Positions 36,324 to 48,019 of a stretch of 64,000 bases of DNA are shown here, one piece after another. The notes beneath the pieces are model-generated. The model had not been told where the DNA came from and searched no databases. It saw nothing but the letters and a program-made list of their open reading frames with translations. Position numbers and translations under genes: made by a program. Where the stretch lies: assembly GCA_963693305.1 (NCBI GenBank), contig OY855905.1:45259395-45323394 (forward strand). Reading direction: 5' to 3'. The stretch's first letter is position 1. Every line of letters begins with the position of its first letter. The stretch is from Meandrina meandrites. Taxonomy: Eukaryota; Cnidaria; Anthozoa; Scleractinia; Meandrinidae.

Positions 36324-37850
36324 TTAACACCAGCTAAATCGTCTTGAGCGTGTATGTGCGAAATTATCTTCGGACAGCGTAAGTCTTTGCATTCGTGGGG
36401 CGCTGTCGACTTCACTAGCACTGGGGTCAATGCAGGTCGCGTCGAATTCTTCCGCTTTAAGTTCGCTCTTTAAGTTTACAATTTTCGCACGTAAGCTGAT
36501 GAACAAACTAACCAGGTCCCTGTCCGGTGTTTCAATGCGGTTTAGTTCTTCCAGGATCCACTTTAACGCCCTACTCAACTCCTCCAATCTTTCTTTTTTA
36601 TTTTTATTCTTGCCCTCTAGCTGAAGCTTGCCGAGAAGCTGACGTGCTTGTTCAAGCGCACTTTGCGTACTGTAACCAGAAAGCTTCGTGGTTGTCGCAG
36701 GGTTAAACGAACGCGTAGGGGAGAAACTCGCCACCGAGTATCTGCGCGGATGGTTTTTACTTGAAGAAGAATTAAATGAATGTTCCGTAGAAACCCGCTG
36801 CGCTGTCTTGGAAGCGTTTAAGCTTGTGTGGCTAACCTCCTTGAGATGCGCTAAATCACCGGATATCGGCTTAGCTGTTAACGGGCTGCACATGACACTA
36901 TCGCTGTCAGACGTTGAGTGATACGAGCTGTTCGATGAAAAAGATGCTTCGCTGCTAATGTCGCTTAACACTTCCTCCATCTCTAAAGAGCGACTTATGT
37001 CCCCTTTAAAGTCTTCTACGTGTAATCCTCTAAATTTTCCTTGCCCGTTCACTTTAGCGCCCTTAAATCCTTGCGCTTTTGCCACTAATTCTTTCCAGCG
37101 ATCATCCTCTTCGTTTCTGCTGCAGTCAGCACTTTCCATATCCTTTACATCGCTGTCAAATTTAGTATCGTTAGTGCCACACGCAGTAGATCCTACATTC
37201 GCACTTCTACGCGGCTGAGGCAAAACAATGCTGACCTTTTTAGATCCTGTATACCTTGGAACGCTGTGAAAACAACCATCGGAAAATCGGCGGCAATGTA
37301 ACGAAGAAACCCTGCTGCTTACATTGTTCGTCGCGATTGAATTGGATCCAGTCTCGTCGTCTTCCTTGCCGTGTTCTTCTGAAAGAGTGCTGAACGCAGG
37401 AGCGTTTCTCCCAGAGTACCGAGTGGAGGCGAGTAATCCGTCCGATGCGCGCCTCCAAGCGCGGCCGGATTTTGACCATTGTGGAAACGTAGCATTGCAT
37501 GAAGGTGTGACTTGGCGGATCGGTTGTTCAATAGTTATTTGAAATCGTGGTCGCACCACGGCCTCTGTTTCTGCTTGTATACTATCCCCGTTCGATGCAC
37601 TGCTGCTCAGTATCCCAGTTCGCTCGCTGTAGTGGAACCGATCCTGGTTTTCAATCCCGATGGATTTTGTTGCGGCCGGAAAACTCTCCGCTCCAAGGGA
37701 GCGAGAATGTCTCAACTTTACTTGATCCCATCCGTTTTCTTGTTCTTCGTCAGGTGTAACGTGTACGTCCCAAGTTTTGTACATCGTGTCGTTATTCCAC
37801 AGAGGCTGCTCAAAGCTGGTTTCCTTCATGTTCACTGGCCCGCACAGCAT
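36324..37850 (-). CDS. FAM167 (DIORA)-family protein B, long form
   Basis: Intronless minus-strand frame of 508 residues from the first ATG (complement of 37848-37850); a GTG lies four codons upstream. Residues up to about 415 are Ser/Arg-rich, probably disordered, with repeated basophilic sites (RRASDG, RRFSDG, PRRYSV). The last 91 residues match FAM167: EELSRALKWILEELNRIETP, DRDLVSLFISLRAKIVNLKS, and the end SRRFSWC, nearly identical to the vertebrate C-terminus SRRFSLC. It shares with gene A a short N-terminal segment (RPRFQITIEQPIRQVTP here, RKQFRVTLQIPHTQLNPP there). The neighbour A is convergent, with about 8.5 kb between stops. The function is unknown; a scaffold or signalling role is inference. 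Confidence 0.8.
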   Translation of the reverse strand: MLCGPVNMKETSFEQPLWNNDTMYKTWDVHVTPDEEQENGWDQVKLRHSRSLGAESFPAATKSIGIENQDRFHYSERTGILSSSASNGDSIQAETEAVVRPRFQITIEQPIRQVTPSCNATFPQWSKSGRAWRRASDGLLASTRYSGRNAPAFSTLSEEHGKEDDETGSNSIATNNVSSRVSSLHCRRFSDGCFHSVPRYTGSKKVSIVLPQPRRSANVGSTACGTNDTKFDSDVKDMESADCSRNEEDDRWKELVAKAQGFKGAKVNGQGKFRGLHVEDFKGDISRSLEMEEVLSDISSEASFSSNSSYHSTSDSDSVMCSPLTAKPISGDLAHLKEVSHTSLNASKTAQRVSTEHSFNSSSSKNHPRRYSVASFSPTRSFNPATTTKLSGYSTQSALEQARQLLGKLQLEGKNKNKKERLEELSRALKWILEELNRIETPDRDLVSLFISLRAKIVNLKSELKAEEFDATCIDPSASEVDSAPRMQRLTLSEDNFAHTRSRRFSWC

Positions 37851-40246
37851 TCTATGAAACACTAGCTACGCTGTGGCGGTTCACATACAACTAAGAGCAA
37901 ACATTGTGTGACGTGTTGTTCTTCATATGGGCTCGTGATTATTGAAATGGCACTAATGTATCCTCGTGGTTTCCTTTGAGTTATATTAATCGACCACAAA
38001 TTGAACTTACGTCTGGATTCTTAGGATTTCGAGCGCCGCATTGATGCATTCCATGCGTAATGTTGATCAGAATTTGCGAGATAAAGATATGAAACTTCTG
38101 ACCGCTAAATTTTGACAGCTGCGATCGGGAAGTATTTACCTATTGTGGGGTTAATAACTTTGTTATTATTGACATCAGCACGTACCGCATGACCCTGCGG
38201 ATATTATTCGGCTACCCCTCTCCCACAGGGGGCAGACATTTTAACAAAGAAACCCCGCTATTTAGATTGTCAAAACCAGCTTGTAGCTTTTTAGTGTATC
38301 CATAATGCTTGTCGTTTTTAAAAGAGGGCTGACGATGCAAAGCAAAACTCGGTTTGGATATTTTTCAAGCGATAGCAAAGTTTGTCTCTTCTAGGAAGGG
38401 GTGAGATTATTCGGTCTCCTTTGGTACAAGTCAATTTAAATATACATAATAAACTCGTGGAAATTATTTGACAGGTCAAGATCTTTGTTTTAGCAATAAA
38501 TTGACATCGATTCTAAAACAACCAAAAGAAAAATCTGTTTTCAAATAGACTCTTAAAACACCATGTCAAGTGTAAAATAACGCGCTGTGGGCCAAAAAGT
38601 GGCTTGCTTCGGCATAGTAAAACACTGAACAATTTTGAAATTTCTGAAATTTTTATAAACGTGATTAATCCCATGTCAAATATGTTTGTCTCCTTGATCA
38701 ACACCATGAAAGCTTCAAACTCATTGAGCGTTCTTTAATGAGGTCAGGCCTTTTGTTTAGCTACTCAAACACAGATGACAGCACTAAAACAATTGATCCA
38801 TGTACCTTTTTAGCCTTCCAGCTGCCCATTTAGGCGCTCGAAACAGCAATTATCAACAGCGATCTTATTAAACTTCCTTATGATGGCTTTTCGGAGAACG
38901 TAAGATTGGATTACAAAAAGCAATTTTATTTCATGACCTGTTTCCTCTTCCTCATAACAGTGTCTGCTTGATTTCGTCCTTGGCGAGTCTTGATAATAAT
39001 ATGTGACTGGCCGAGCTAAAAAAAGGTTAAAAGCGTCAATTTTGAAAGTGACAGTGATCATTGCATTGTACAGAATGGTTCAATTTTGATTAAATTATTT
39101 GACATTGATATTATTGGGTGTCTTTTTTCAAACGGAAAGGACCAACATACCAAAGCGAGTTAACAAACGGCAGCGGATGTATTGTTCAGCCGTGGCGAAC
39201 ATGATACGAGCCGCATTCAGTACTGAAGCGTCCACCATCCAGTCCCGAAGACTCTTTTTACAGACACACTTTCTGATTTTCTGTCAAGCAACTTCTAAAC
39301 ACGCAAGGAATGTTCTCAGCCTTAATTAATTTTTTGTAATATTAAGTGTCTTTATACGATAAGTATGTTCTAATTACAAAGCGATTGAAAGCATAGTTAC
39401 TATGTTGAAAGTTAATGAGTTTCTTTAAGACATGTTAAGACTGCGATCACCCGATGGATAACTCCAGGAGGGGAGGGTAAGCCAAGGTAAGCGGGTGGCA
39501 GTGCTCAAAACTTCCAGGGGTGGTGGCGGTGGGAGAAATTTGCAGTGTTGTCAGCATGATTGAGTACACACTGGGTTCACTGGGATAAGGTCACGGATTC
39601 AAGATACCCCGTTCACGGATTTAGACTCACGCTCGAAAGGGACGATGAATCATTCTATTTCAGTGGAAATAAACACTTTTAGACTTTTGCAACTGCTCAT
39701 TGGCAACTTCCTCGGCTAAAGGGACAGTTCAGATCAAATAGTTGAAATGAAGCCCCACTATCAGTAGATACATGTCTTTACCAGAGCCGTGCTGCTGTGA
39801 CTACCCAGAATTATTATATATATAAGCACTAAAATGTCGGCCCCAGCGTGACGGAGGATTAGTCCAATAGGCATGTCAGCATAATGATCAGGCGACTCTT
39901 TTCTATTCACGTCACTTGGCATCTTAAGTTCTCTTAAGACTGAATATTCACTTATGTTTTCTGAAGTAGCTTTCAGCAGTTAGCGACTCATATCCGATTC
40001 TGACCAAGAACGACAATATTAAATACAGGGAGAAGTAATGATTTATGATTAATGATTGTGTATTAAACTAACAAAAATCACACGTCTAGAGACGAAAGGT
40101 CTGTTTCGCTTCGTCTTGAAAGAAAAATTCTAGACCCCTTATCAAAGAGCCAGCTGCCTTAAAGAAAAAATCGTCTGTATTGTTTGATAACTGCTACAAT
40201 CATCAATATACTAAACAAGTTAGTTACTTTACGTCGGTCGGCTAAA
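37851..40246. other. Intergenic, 5' side of FAM167-like gene B
   Basis: No gene was recognised. Any promoter of gene B would lie in the first few hundred bases. Short frames at 38513-39329 have no domain. Confidence 0.5.
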
Positions 40247-40629
40247 CTTCAGAATACCCGGCCACAATTGCGTGACATTAATGTTCTGCTCCCGCAGTCC
40301 TGCAGTCAATAAATATTTGCATATGGAAACAAAAGAGAAATACATGAATATTCCTCGTTCTATAATCCATGAGCCGAAACCAAGCGACTGCGGGAGTGCG
40401 GGACTGCGGGAGCACTAGTTGTATACCCATGTAATATTTCTTTTTTTTTTTTCTACTGCGGGAGTGCGGGACTCCAGGAGCACTAGTTCTATACCCATTC
40501 CATCAAATTTATTTATTTTAAAATGTTTTTTGTCCCATTTCTTTTTTTAATTTAATGATTAACATCGTGACTGCGGGACTACGGGAGCAGGAGATTAATG
40601 TCACGCAATCGTGGCCGGGTATTCTGAAG
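40247..40629. repeat. TIR element with inverted arms of about 62 bp
   Basis: CTTCAGAATACCCGGCCACA then GCGTGACATTAAT then CTGCTCCCG.AGTCC.GCAGTCA on the left is mirrored on the right with about 90 percent identity. Inside, a CTGCGGGAGTGCGGGACT block with AGCACTAGTT.TATACCCAT occurs twice in direct orientation. Non-coding. Confidence 0.8.
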
Positions 40630-42482
40630 TCGCTCCCGTCGGTCTCTAGCACTCTAAAGTTTATACTTCAGTTTTCTCACTCGGGCCACAGCCAAACATC
40701 ACTATATAAATTATTATATTTATTATCTAAACCATTCTCTACTGTAATTAACTGTATAAGTCTTACCTAATTTCATAGCACTCTATTTATTTATGGATGC
40801 TGGTTGGCAAAACTCGCTTTGCTCAAACGTCATTTTGTTGGCGTTGAACTGCAGCTGACGAAGTACTGGAACAGAAAATATAAGACCAATTTTCTTCTTA
40901 CCATTTAGCGGATAGCATGACCTGCAAATAAACGCTTGTTATAGTTAAAAAATGTCTCAATTTACGGTTCTTACATTTTGTATTTATGGAATTTCTAAAA
41001 AAATATTGTCTCATTTCTCTAAGGTCTAAATTTGATATGGTAACTAGTATGGTTACAAGTGTTCGGGTTTTTCACTTGAAACATTATTTTTGTTTGTGTT
41101 TAGTGCACGTAGGATTCGAAATAACTCCCAATTGCTTTTTACTATCCTTTAGTCTTTGAATTTGAATTCTAAGAGTAAACAGAAACTCAGGCTGTTAATT
41201 AATGTATGGAAAGAAAAGAATTTTAATTTTATAATTACTTTCAGGTCATTTAAAGTGGAGTTCCTGCATGATCGATGCGAGCATAATAATATAACATTCG
41301 CGCTGCGTTATGTGTAAAAGCGCATTCTAATAAGAATGTATTGATTGTTTTCATCAATATACCAAAATGGGTTTATTTGCATGGTTACGCATGTATGTAT
41401 GCCAGCTTGCTTTTTATGCGTTGACATAATATTTAAAGAAAATTGTGCGCAAAAATTAACAACAGATCACATTTTCCATCGATATTCCTGTTTTGCTCCA
41501 TTAATTAAGATTATACCTGATGGATGGATACGATGACACTGTAGAGCTCTAAACAAGCAATTTCAACGTTCACTTTGAAATTTGAAAACGTCACGCTACT
41601 CTTAGGAACACTTGCAAAAAAAACATCTTAAAGTTAAAATCTAGCATAACACTTTTTTTTTCTATAAGAATATCTTTTATAAGAATATCGAGGCTGAAAT
41701 TTGCGACATTTTAAGAATATTTTAAGAATAAACCCGAGGCTGAGATTTTGAAAGGGATATAATTTTGTGTTGAAAACGGGAAAATTAGCCAGTAAAATGA
41801 TAAAAACCCATACTAGCCCCAGTGTTCGATGCTAATATAATTTAATAAACGGTACAAGTAATACATGTGTAACGTACACAGCACAAAAGAAAGACATGAA
41901 CTAAACCGCAAAAAGTTTCATGCATGGTATATTCTTAATTTTGGAATATTCTAAGAATATTTTCAGCCTAAAATCAGCAGGAAAATACGAATATCCAGCC
42001 TGGGCCAGAAAAACAATATTCTTAAAAAAAAGGGTATTTCTACTCCCTAATACCTATATTCTCTTTTTCTCAATTCGTGAACTAAACTTCGCTGTGGGTG
42101 GGGATTATATAACTGGCAACACCCAGCATGTGCATTTGAGCATGCCGAGTTGTCCTCCATTCTCTTCAAGGTTTTACGGCTGGTCCAAAAATGCATTCTT
42201 TCTCCCCAGTAGTGTATCCCTTGCCGATCACAAATGTCGCATTCCCTCTCTCGGCTTTGTGAGGAAAGTAATTGTAAAGAGTAAATATTTAGTAAAAGCA
42301 GGCGGTCGAGTCTTTATTTTCGGCAATCGATTTTTTCATTATAAGTACTAAGTTTATTTTGCCTTCTTCAATTTTTTATTATTTGGTCGTTGTCATTACT
42401 TCAATTACCTTATTTTAGTTTTCTTCAACGGTGCCCTGTTTGGGTCCAGTTTGAGCGTAATTTCGCACCGAATTGTCACCAA
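40630..42482. other. Intergenic with scattered AAGAATAT repeat words
   Basis: No gene. Between 41660 and 42050 the words TAAGAATAT and CGAGGCTGA.ATTT recur and suggest pieces of one decayed repeat. The 143-residue frame at 41920-42351 starts inside this repeat and has no domain. Confidence 0.45.
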
Positions 42483-42721
42483 TGAGGCCCTGTTAGGAGT
42501 TTTGGGGATAAGGGATAACAGGAAAAATAATTATGGGGATAAGGGATAACGGGAAAAATATTTAAGGGATAAGGGATAAGAAGATTAGTTTAAGGGATAA
42601 TTGAAAACTCTACCCGAGATATTTTTGGGGATAACGCTGTTGATACTTTCAGGGATAAGGGATAACTGTGCTCCGAATTAAAGGGATAAGGGATAACCGG
42701 ACCCCCCCTAACAGGGCCTCA
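42483..42721. repeat. TIR element packed with GGGATAA motifs
   Basis: TGAGGCCCTGTTAGG at the left is the exact complement of CCTAACAGGGCCTCA at the right. The flanks CACCAA/CACCAA suggest a short target-site duplication overlapping the terminus. Inside, 12 copies of GGGATAA occur, most in tandem pairs (GGGATAAGGGATAAC), all in one direction. Non-coding. Confidence 0.85.
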
Positions 42722-42898
42722 CCAATAATTCCAATCAGTAAACGATAATATACCGCCCTACTAGCAGGTCGATCAATTGATTTTTGCCTGATGTTACGGC
42801 AGTCAGTTTCTCTCTCGGGTGTTGTAAAAACGAGGTTAGGTGATATCTAGCTTTCCGGCGATGTATAGAGGTCATGAATGGCCCCTCAAAATTTTGCA

Positions 42899-42977
42899 TA
42901 GCCTGTTTACAGCCGTCCCGCTCCCCTAAAAAAAACCCGATTTTTTTTAGGTGAGCGGGACGGCTGTACACAGGCTA
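42899..42977. repeat. 79-bp foldback mini-element
   Basis: TAGCCTGTTTACAGCCGTCC then CGCTC.CCTAAAAAAAA pairs with its complement across a 6-base loop. Two mismatches break an otherwise perfect hairpin. Confidence 0.85.
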
Positions 42978-42983
42978 AATTTT

Positions 42984-43165
42984 GCAGAATTCGCAAAATG
43001 AAGGTTCTGCTCGAAATGCTCGCAAAGTTTTAGTGGGTGCTCGTTTGCTCGTGCTCGCATATTTTTACAAGTGCTCATATGTTCGGTTTTTAGTACTCGT
43101 TGCTCGCAAGGCTAACTTTTGCCAAAGCTCGTGCTCGCAAAGGAAAACGCTGTGCTCGCAAAGAC
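42984..43165. repeat. Array of GTGCTCGCAAAG words
   Basis: About nine GCTCG-containing units (best matches GTGCTCGCAAAG, GTTGCTCGCAAGG, AATGCTCGCAAAG) occur in one direction at irregular spacing of 10-30 bp. No inverted ends were found. It abuts the hairpin at 42899-42977. Confidence 0.6.
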
Positions 43166-43908
43166 CATTAGATACCCCTATGTACATTGGTTTATGCTGC
43201 CGTGAATTCCCCTAGCCAGTTTTTAGCCTAGCCATTGTTTGTTTAGTAAGGTAAATTTTATTAAGATCATCAATTCAGGGCAATCGCCGACCCGTGAAAG
43301 TTTTTCTTTTTTTTTTTTTTCTTAACGAAGGACAGAATAGAAAGACACCTATGAACAACTCGCCAGCGGCTTCTCTTTATGACTGAGCTCTAATTGAAAC
43401 GAAGAAGACCGTTTCAGTTTTGTAATTAGATTGAGCCCCAGCTAAATAAATACAAAATTATAAATTATGTCTACGCAAGGTAATTACTCAGCATTAATGC
43501 AATTATTAAAAGGTCTTCATTCATGTTAGTTTTGTTTTTGTTTTCCTTAGAGATTTCACAGCTAAAAAAATACATAGTCAACCCTATGTATACCTCATAC
43601 GACCACCATTAAATGCAATTATTTTAGAAAGCTTTTATTTCGGTTTTGTTTAGTTTTACATACAGCTGTTTAGCCAGTGTGCAGGGTGTATTAAAAGGTT
43701 TGTGCATGTTCGTCTTTTATGTGAAGCGCAGCTTGCTTTAATGGGATTATTCAATTAGAAAGGAAAATATTTGTACAAATTTTTTTAGCAATCTCTGTGC
43801 ATGCTTCTTTCAAAAGCAAAATTTGGCTCGTTAATGGATTTCGTCAATCTATGAACATAAATGGGTCTGATTCAGATCATTTTCGCATTCATCTTTGATC
43901 GTCTCAAG
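43166..43908. other. Upstream region of the protease gene
   Basis: AT-rich, no gene. No clear TATA box was seen. The start codon at 43909 lies in ATCGTCTCAAGATG, with an in-frame hydrophobic signal sequence directly after it. Confidence 0.4.
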
Positions 43909-45827
43909 ATGATATTACTGGTGTTGCTGTTACTTGGAAGTGCTGCAGTAACAGGTGAGAATGAATGCGCACGATTTATGATCCTGAATTGTATCTTACT
44001 CTTATCTATAACACCGACAGTCAATTGAAACAACTTTTTCCATAAACAGTGGAATTTTTTATCTTGTCGTATTTTTTTCCGTTCACGCTGCTTTTCCTCG
44101 TTTTTCGTCGTGATAAGACTATCTTTGTTTCAACTGCTTGTCTTTTTATTGTGCAGTTTCCATTTCGAGACAATACTTGTTTCCCTTGTTTCCCTTGTTT
44201 TTGATTAGTATACTTATAAGTACTTTCGTTACAGGGTCGTAGCCACGCCATGCCGCCAGACTTCTGAAAAAGACGAGGCAAGCCTCGAGCGCCAAAAGCG
44301 CGAGCTGCTAGGAGGGTCTGGGCGCGTGCCCGCCCAGAAAATTTTTGAATTTAGAGGTTCAGAAATGCTATTTTAAGCGTTTTCCATGGCATTTTTCCAT
44401 TTTTTTTTTTGGGGGGGGGAATATTTTCTCGATTAAACGTTTCTTAAAAAGGCCAAAATCAAGACGAGGCAAATTAGTGCCTCGTCTCTTCTCATGCTAG
44501 ATACAACCCTGTGTTTACTTCACTGATTCGATCATCTTCCCTGCACTACATGGCGTGCAGCACTTTAACCTACAACCGGAATTAGTTCAGTCCTCAAATG
44601 CTGGTTTTTTTTTTTCATCATGTCAGTTTTATTTCATTGCAGGGCAGCTGCCTTGTGGCTATACCCCTATCAGTCAGTCACGTGTCATTGGAGGCCAGGA
44701 TGCTAAGCCAGGAGCTTGGCCATGGCAGGTAAGATATGTTTATGTTCTTCTTCCTATAACTTCATGTGACATGTTACATTCAAGGGATGGAAATACAGAC
44801 ATTGCACCGAATAAGTCAAACCGCCATAATTATTTTTTATCATTGTCGTCGTCAGCATGGTCAGTGCTCTTTGCTTCCGTTTTGTTCCGTCCCCGGTTAA
44901 AATGTAGACCTTGAACAACTTTGTTTTCTTTTTTTCGCTTTCACTGCGATCGCGATCTCCCCTCTCCCTCACGATGCCTTTCCAGTGGCATCACTATATT
45001 TTCGCTGTTTACGCCAGAATACATGGTGACTCAATTCCATTTAATTTCTGTCATCTCTAACTGTGTCCTTGAGGTTTTATAAATTCAAGGGGTCGAGCCT
45101 ATGTGTTTGGTTGTGTGCGCTGCAGTAAAAGGAAAGGAGAGTAGCAGGAAGTGTAGGTCATTTGATTGGTAACAGGTGATAACTGAAAACCGGTGGAGTT
45201 AATAAATACAAAACAGTGGCTTCGGCTCATTGCATCACTTTTTGTAGGCTCTTTACAGAAATTGTAGAATTTGGATTGTAAATGATTTTGTTCGATTTTG
45301 CAGATAGCCTTGCAACGTTATGGAAGATTTATTTGTGGAGGATCACTTATTGGTCCTGATTGGGTAGTAACCGCTGCTCATTGCGTAGCAGGAAGTTCGT
45401 AAGTGTTTGCTTACAATTCTTAGCTGTAAATTAAAACATAACAGAACGCAAAGAATCAATAAACCAATCAGCCAACCAACCGACCCAGCGAGCCAGTCAA
45501 CGAGGCAGCCAGCCAACCAACCAAACAAAAGTCAAACTACTCCCCCATCTACCCACCCATACACCCTCCCACCCACCCACCCACCCACCTACCCAGCCAC
45601 CCACCAACCAACCAACCAACCAACCAACCAACCAACCAACCAACCAACCAACCAACCAACCAACCAACCAACCAACCAACCGACCAACCAACCAACCAAC
45701 AAACCGACCGACCGACCAACCAACCAACCAACCAACCAACCAACCAACCGACCGACCGACCGACCGACCGACCGATCAAACAAACAAACAAACAAACAAA
45801 CAAACAAACAAACAAACAAACAACCAA

Positions 45828-45862
<35 letters not shown>

Positions 45863-46151
45863 ACCAACCAACCTACCAACCAGCCAGCCAGCCAGCCAGC
45901 CAACCTACCAGCCAGCCAGCCAGCCAACCAACCTACCAACCAGCCAGCCAGCCAGCCAACCAACCTACCAGCCAGCCAGCCAACCAACCAACCAACCAAC
46001 CAACCAACCAACCAACCAACCAACCAACCAACCAACCAACCGACCGACCGACCCACCGACCAAACAAACAAACAACCAACCAACCAACCAAACAACCAAC
46101 CAACCAACCAACCAGCCAGCCAGCCAGCCAGCCAGCCAACCAACCTACCAA

Positions 46152-46194
<43 letters not shown>

Positions 46195-48019
46195 ACCAAC
46201 CAATCAAGTCGAGCGTGGAGGGGAGGGGGGTATTATGGACTGGAGCAAGGGGGGATATGGTGGCAGGTCGGAAATAGTGAGGTAATTGCTTTCTCATATA
46301 GGGTGCGTAATCTTCCTAAAATCTAATCCTAATAAGGCCGAGGATAGTAGAAAAAATGCTCACTTATCATCCATCCTTGTCTTCCAATTGTTATCCTTTC
46401 TTGATTTTTTGGCAGAAATCCCGGTAATTACAAAATTGTCGTTGGTGATCACAATCGGAACACAAACGAGGGTACAGAGGAAGTTGTTGACGCTAAAAGA
46501 ATCATCTCTCATCCACAATACAACAAACCAAGTCAAATCAACAATGACATTGCCTTGATTCAGCTCGCCAGGTCTGTGACTCTTTCTCAACGGGTGAATA
46601 CGGTCTGTCTACCGTCTCACGACTCAGACGTCCCAACAGGATCAAAATGCTACATAACTGGTGAGAATATATACTTACGCTAATTACATGGTTTTTATAT
46701 GTTTTTTTTATGTCGTTTTATATGGTTGTATATGGTTTTTATATTTTTTTTGTCGAAAAATCAGAGCGGAAGTTTTATGACCCTGATGTATTGACTATTA
46801 TGTCGCTGTACGTTATTTCAGCTCTTTTTCCCTCAAAACTGGCTTCATGCAGACAGGCCATTGTAACGTTTTTTTCCTTCTGAATAACAATTCAAGTAAG
46901 ACAATTAGAATAGGAATAACGCCACGCCACGCGGAATGGCGAGTGCTGTCGGCCGGCTGACTCAAAACCGAATAGGGGCCAATAGACCGAGTTTTCTTTA
47001 GTCAGCAAGAGTAACATGTAATGACTAGCAGCAATCTACCAATTCTGAACTTGTTTAATTGCTTTTGCCAGGCTGGGGAAAGATCAAACATCCAGGAAGT
47101 TCACATCCTATTTTACAGCAAGCCATGATGCCACCAATTGACCAAGTAAAATGCCAACAAAAGATTCAAGCATCTGGAGGTATTTCATAAAGTGTTTTCA
47201 GTCGTGGAAAGATTAAAAAAGACATTAAACCATTACTTTCTCTTCGTGGTCCGCAATTTCAGTTGCGACTTCTTTTTGTGCTTCAGATTTTTGCAGCTAA
47301 TATACTTTTCAGTAGAAGTAATGCATTATGTTTGTATACAGTAAACAATTATTGGATGAGGTTTTTGTGATATCCAGAATAATCCAGGTCGAGGTAAGTG
47401 TTCCGGATATCACAAAAACCAAATCTAATAATTGTTTTATTATACATTGTTTTAAAGAAAACAACAACAAACGCACTGTTGAAGAAGCGAATTGACGAGA
47501 CACGACGCCACTCACCAGCCGTTAGCTTAACATTGCTCTTGGAAATTATGCTTTGCGCGCGCAACCTACAGATTATTCACTAATCGGCTAGCAGATTGTT
47601 GAATAATCTGAAGGTTTTGCTGATTCCCGGAATTAACTGTAGGTTCTTAGCCAATGAGAAGACAGATAGTGACTACAATGTAAAATAGTATACATAACTG
47701 TGTTCATAAGAGTGTTGCAGCAAGGCTGCTGTCTCATTTCTACATGTTCATATACCTGTCCATTGCCCCTTTCTAGTTCCAATCAGCTTAACTCCTCAAA
47801 TGCTGTGCGCGGGTGTCGACAATACTATTTTAAGCGGTTGCCATGGTGACAGTGGAGGTCCGTATGTGTGCCTGAATGCAGGCAAGAGAACATATACCCT
47901 GCACGGCGCTGTTAGCTGGGGTTCTTCCAGATGCGATTCTAAGCAGCTTTACAGTGTGTTTGCACGAGTGACGCAGTTCCGAGCTTGGATCAAACAGCAC
48001 ACAGGAATAGGCGGAGGAG
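43909..48019 (+). CDS. Exons 1-6: signal peptide and first S1 protease domain
   Basis: Exon 1 encodes [16 protein letters not shown], a typical secretory signal. The activation site is QSR|VIGG (R29|V30). C20 in the propeptide can pair with the Cys of NTVCLP, so the chain stays tethered after activation. The catalytic triad is present: H70 in TAAHC, D120 in NNDIALI, S219 in GCHGDSGGP. The S1 pocket has Ser (S213) at chymotrypsin position 189, Gly at 216 (SWGSS) and apparently Ser at 226 (LYSVF). It is therefore chymotrypsin-like rather than trypsin-like. The donor after exon 6 (GGAG|GTTTGC) is weak. Reading through it would add about 30 residues and end at a TAG at 48121. Introns 1, 3 and 5 carry repeats. 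Confidence 0.88.

Noticed and set aside
41920..42351. 143-residue frame as a gene
   Set aside because: It starts in decayed AAGAATAT repeat sequence, has no domain and no splice context.
42500..42530. I-SceI-like homing endonuclease site (GGGATAACAGG)
   Set aside because: It matches only part of the 18-bp site and arises from the repeated GGGATAA word. No endonuclease gene is present.
42984..43165. CRISPR-like array
   Set aside because: The repeats are degenerate and irregularly spaced, in eukaryotic DNA with no cas genes.
45407..46285. 292-residue plus-strand frame (and 204 residues on the minus strand) rich in Pro/Thr/Asn/Gln or Gly/Trp/Leu/Val
   Set aside because: Both are produced by the tetranucleotide array in intron 3, which lacks stops by composition. 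No start context, domain or splice support.
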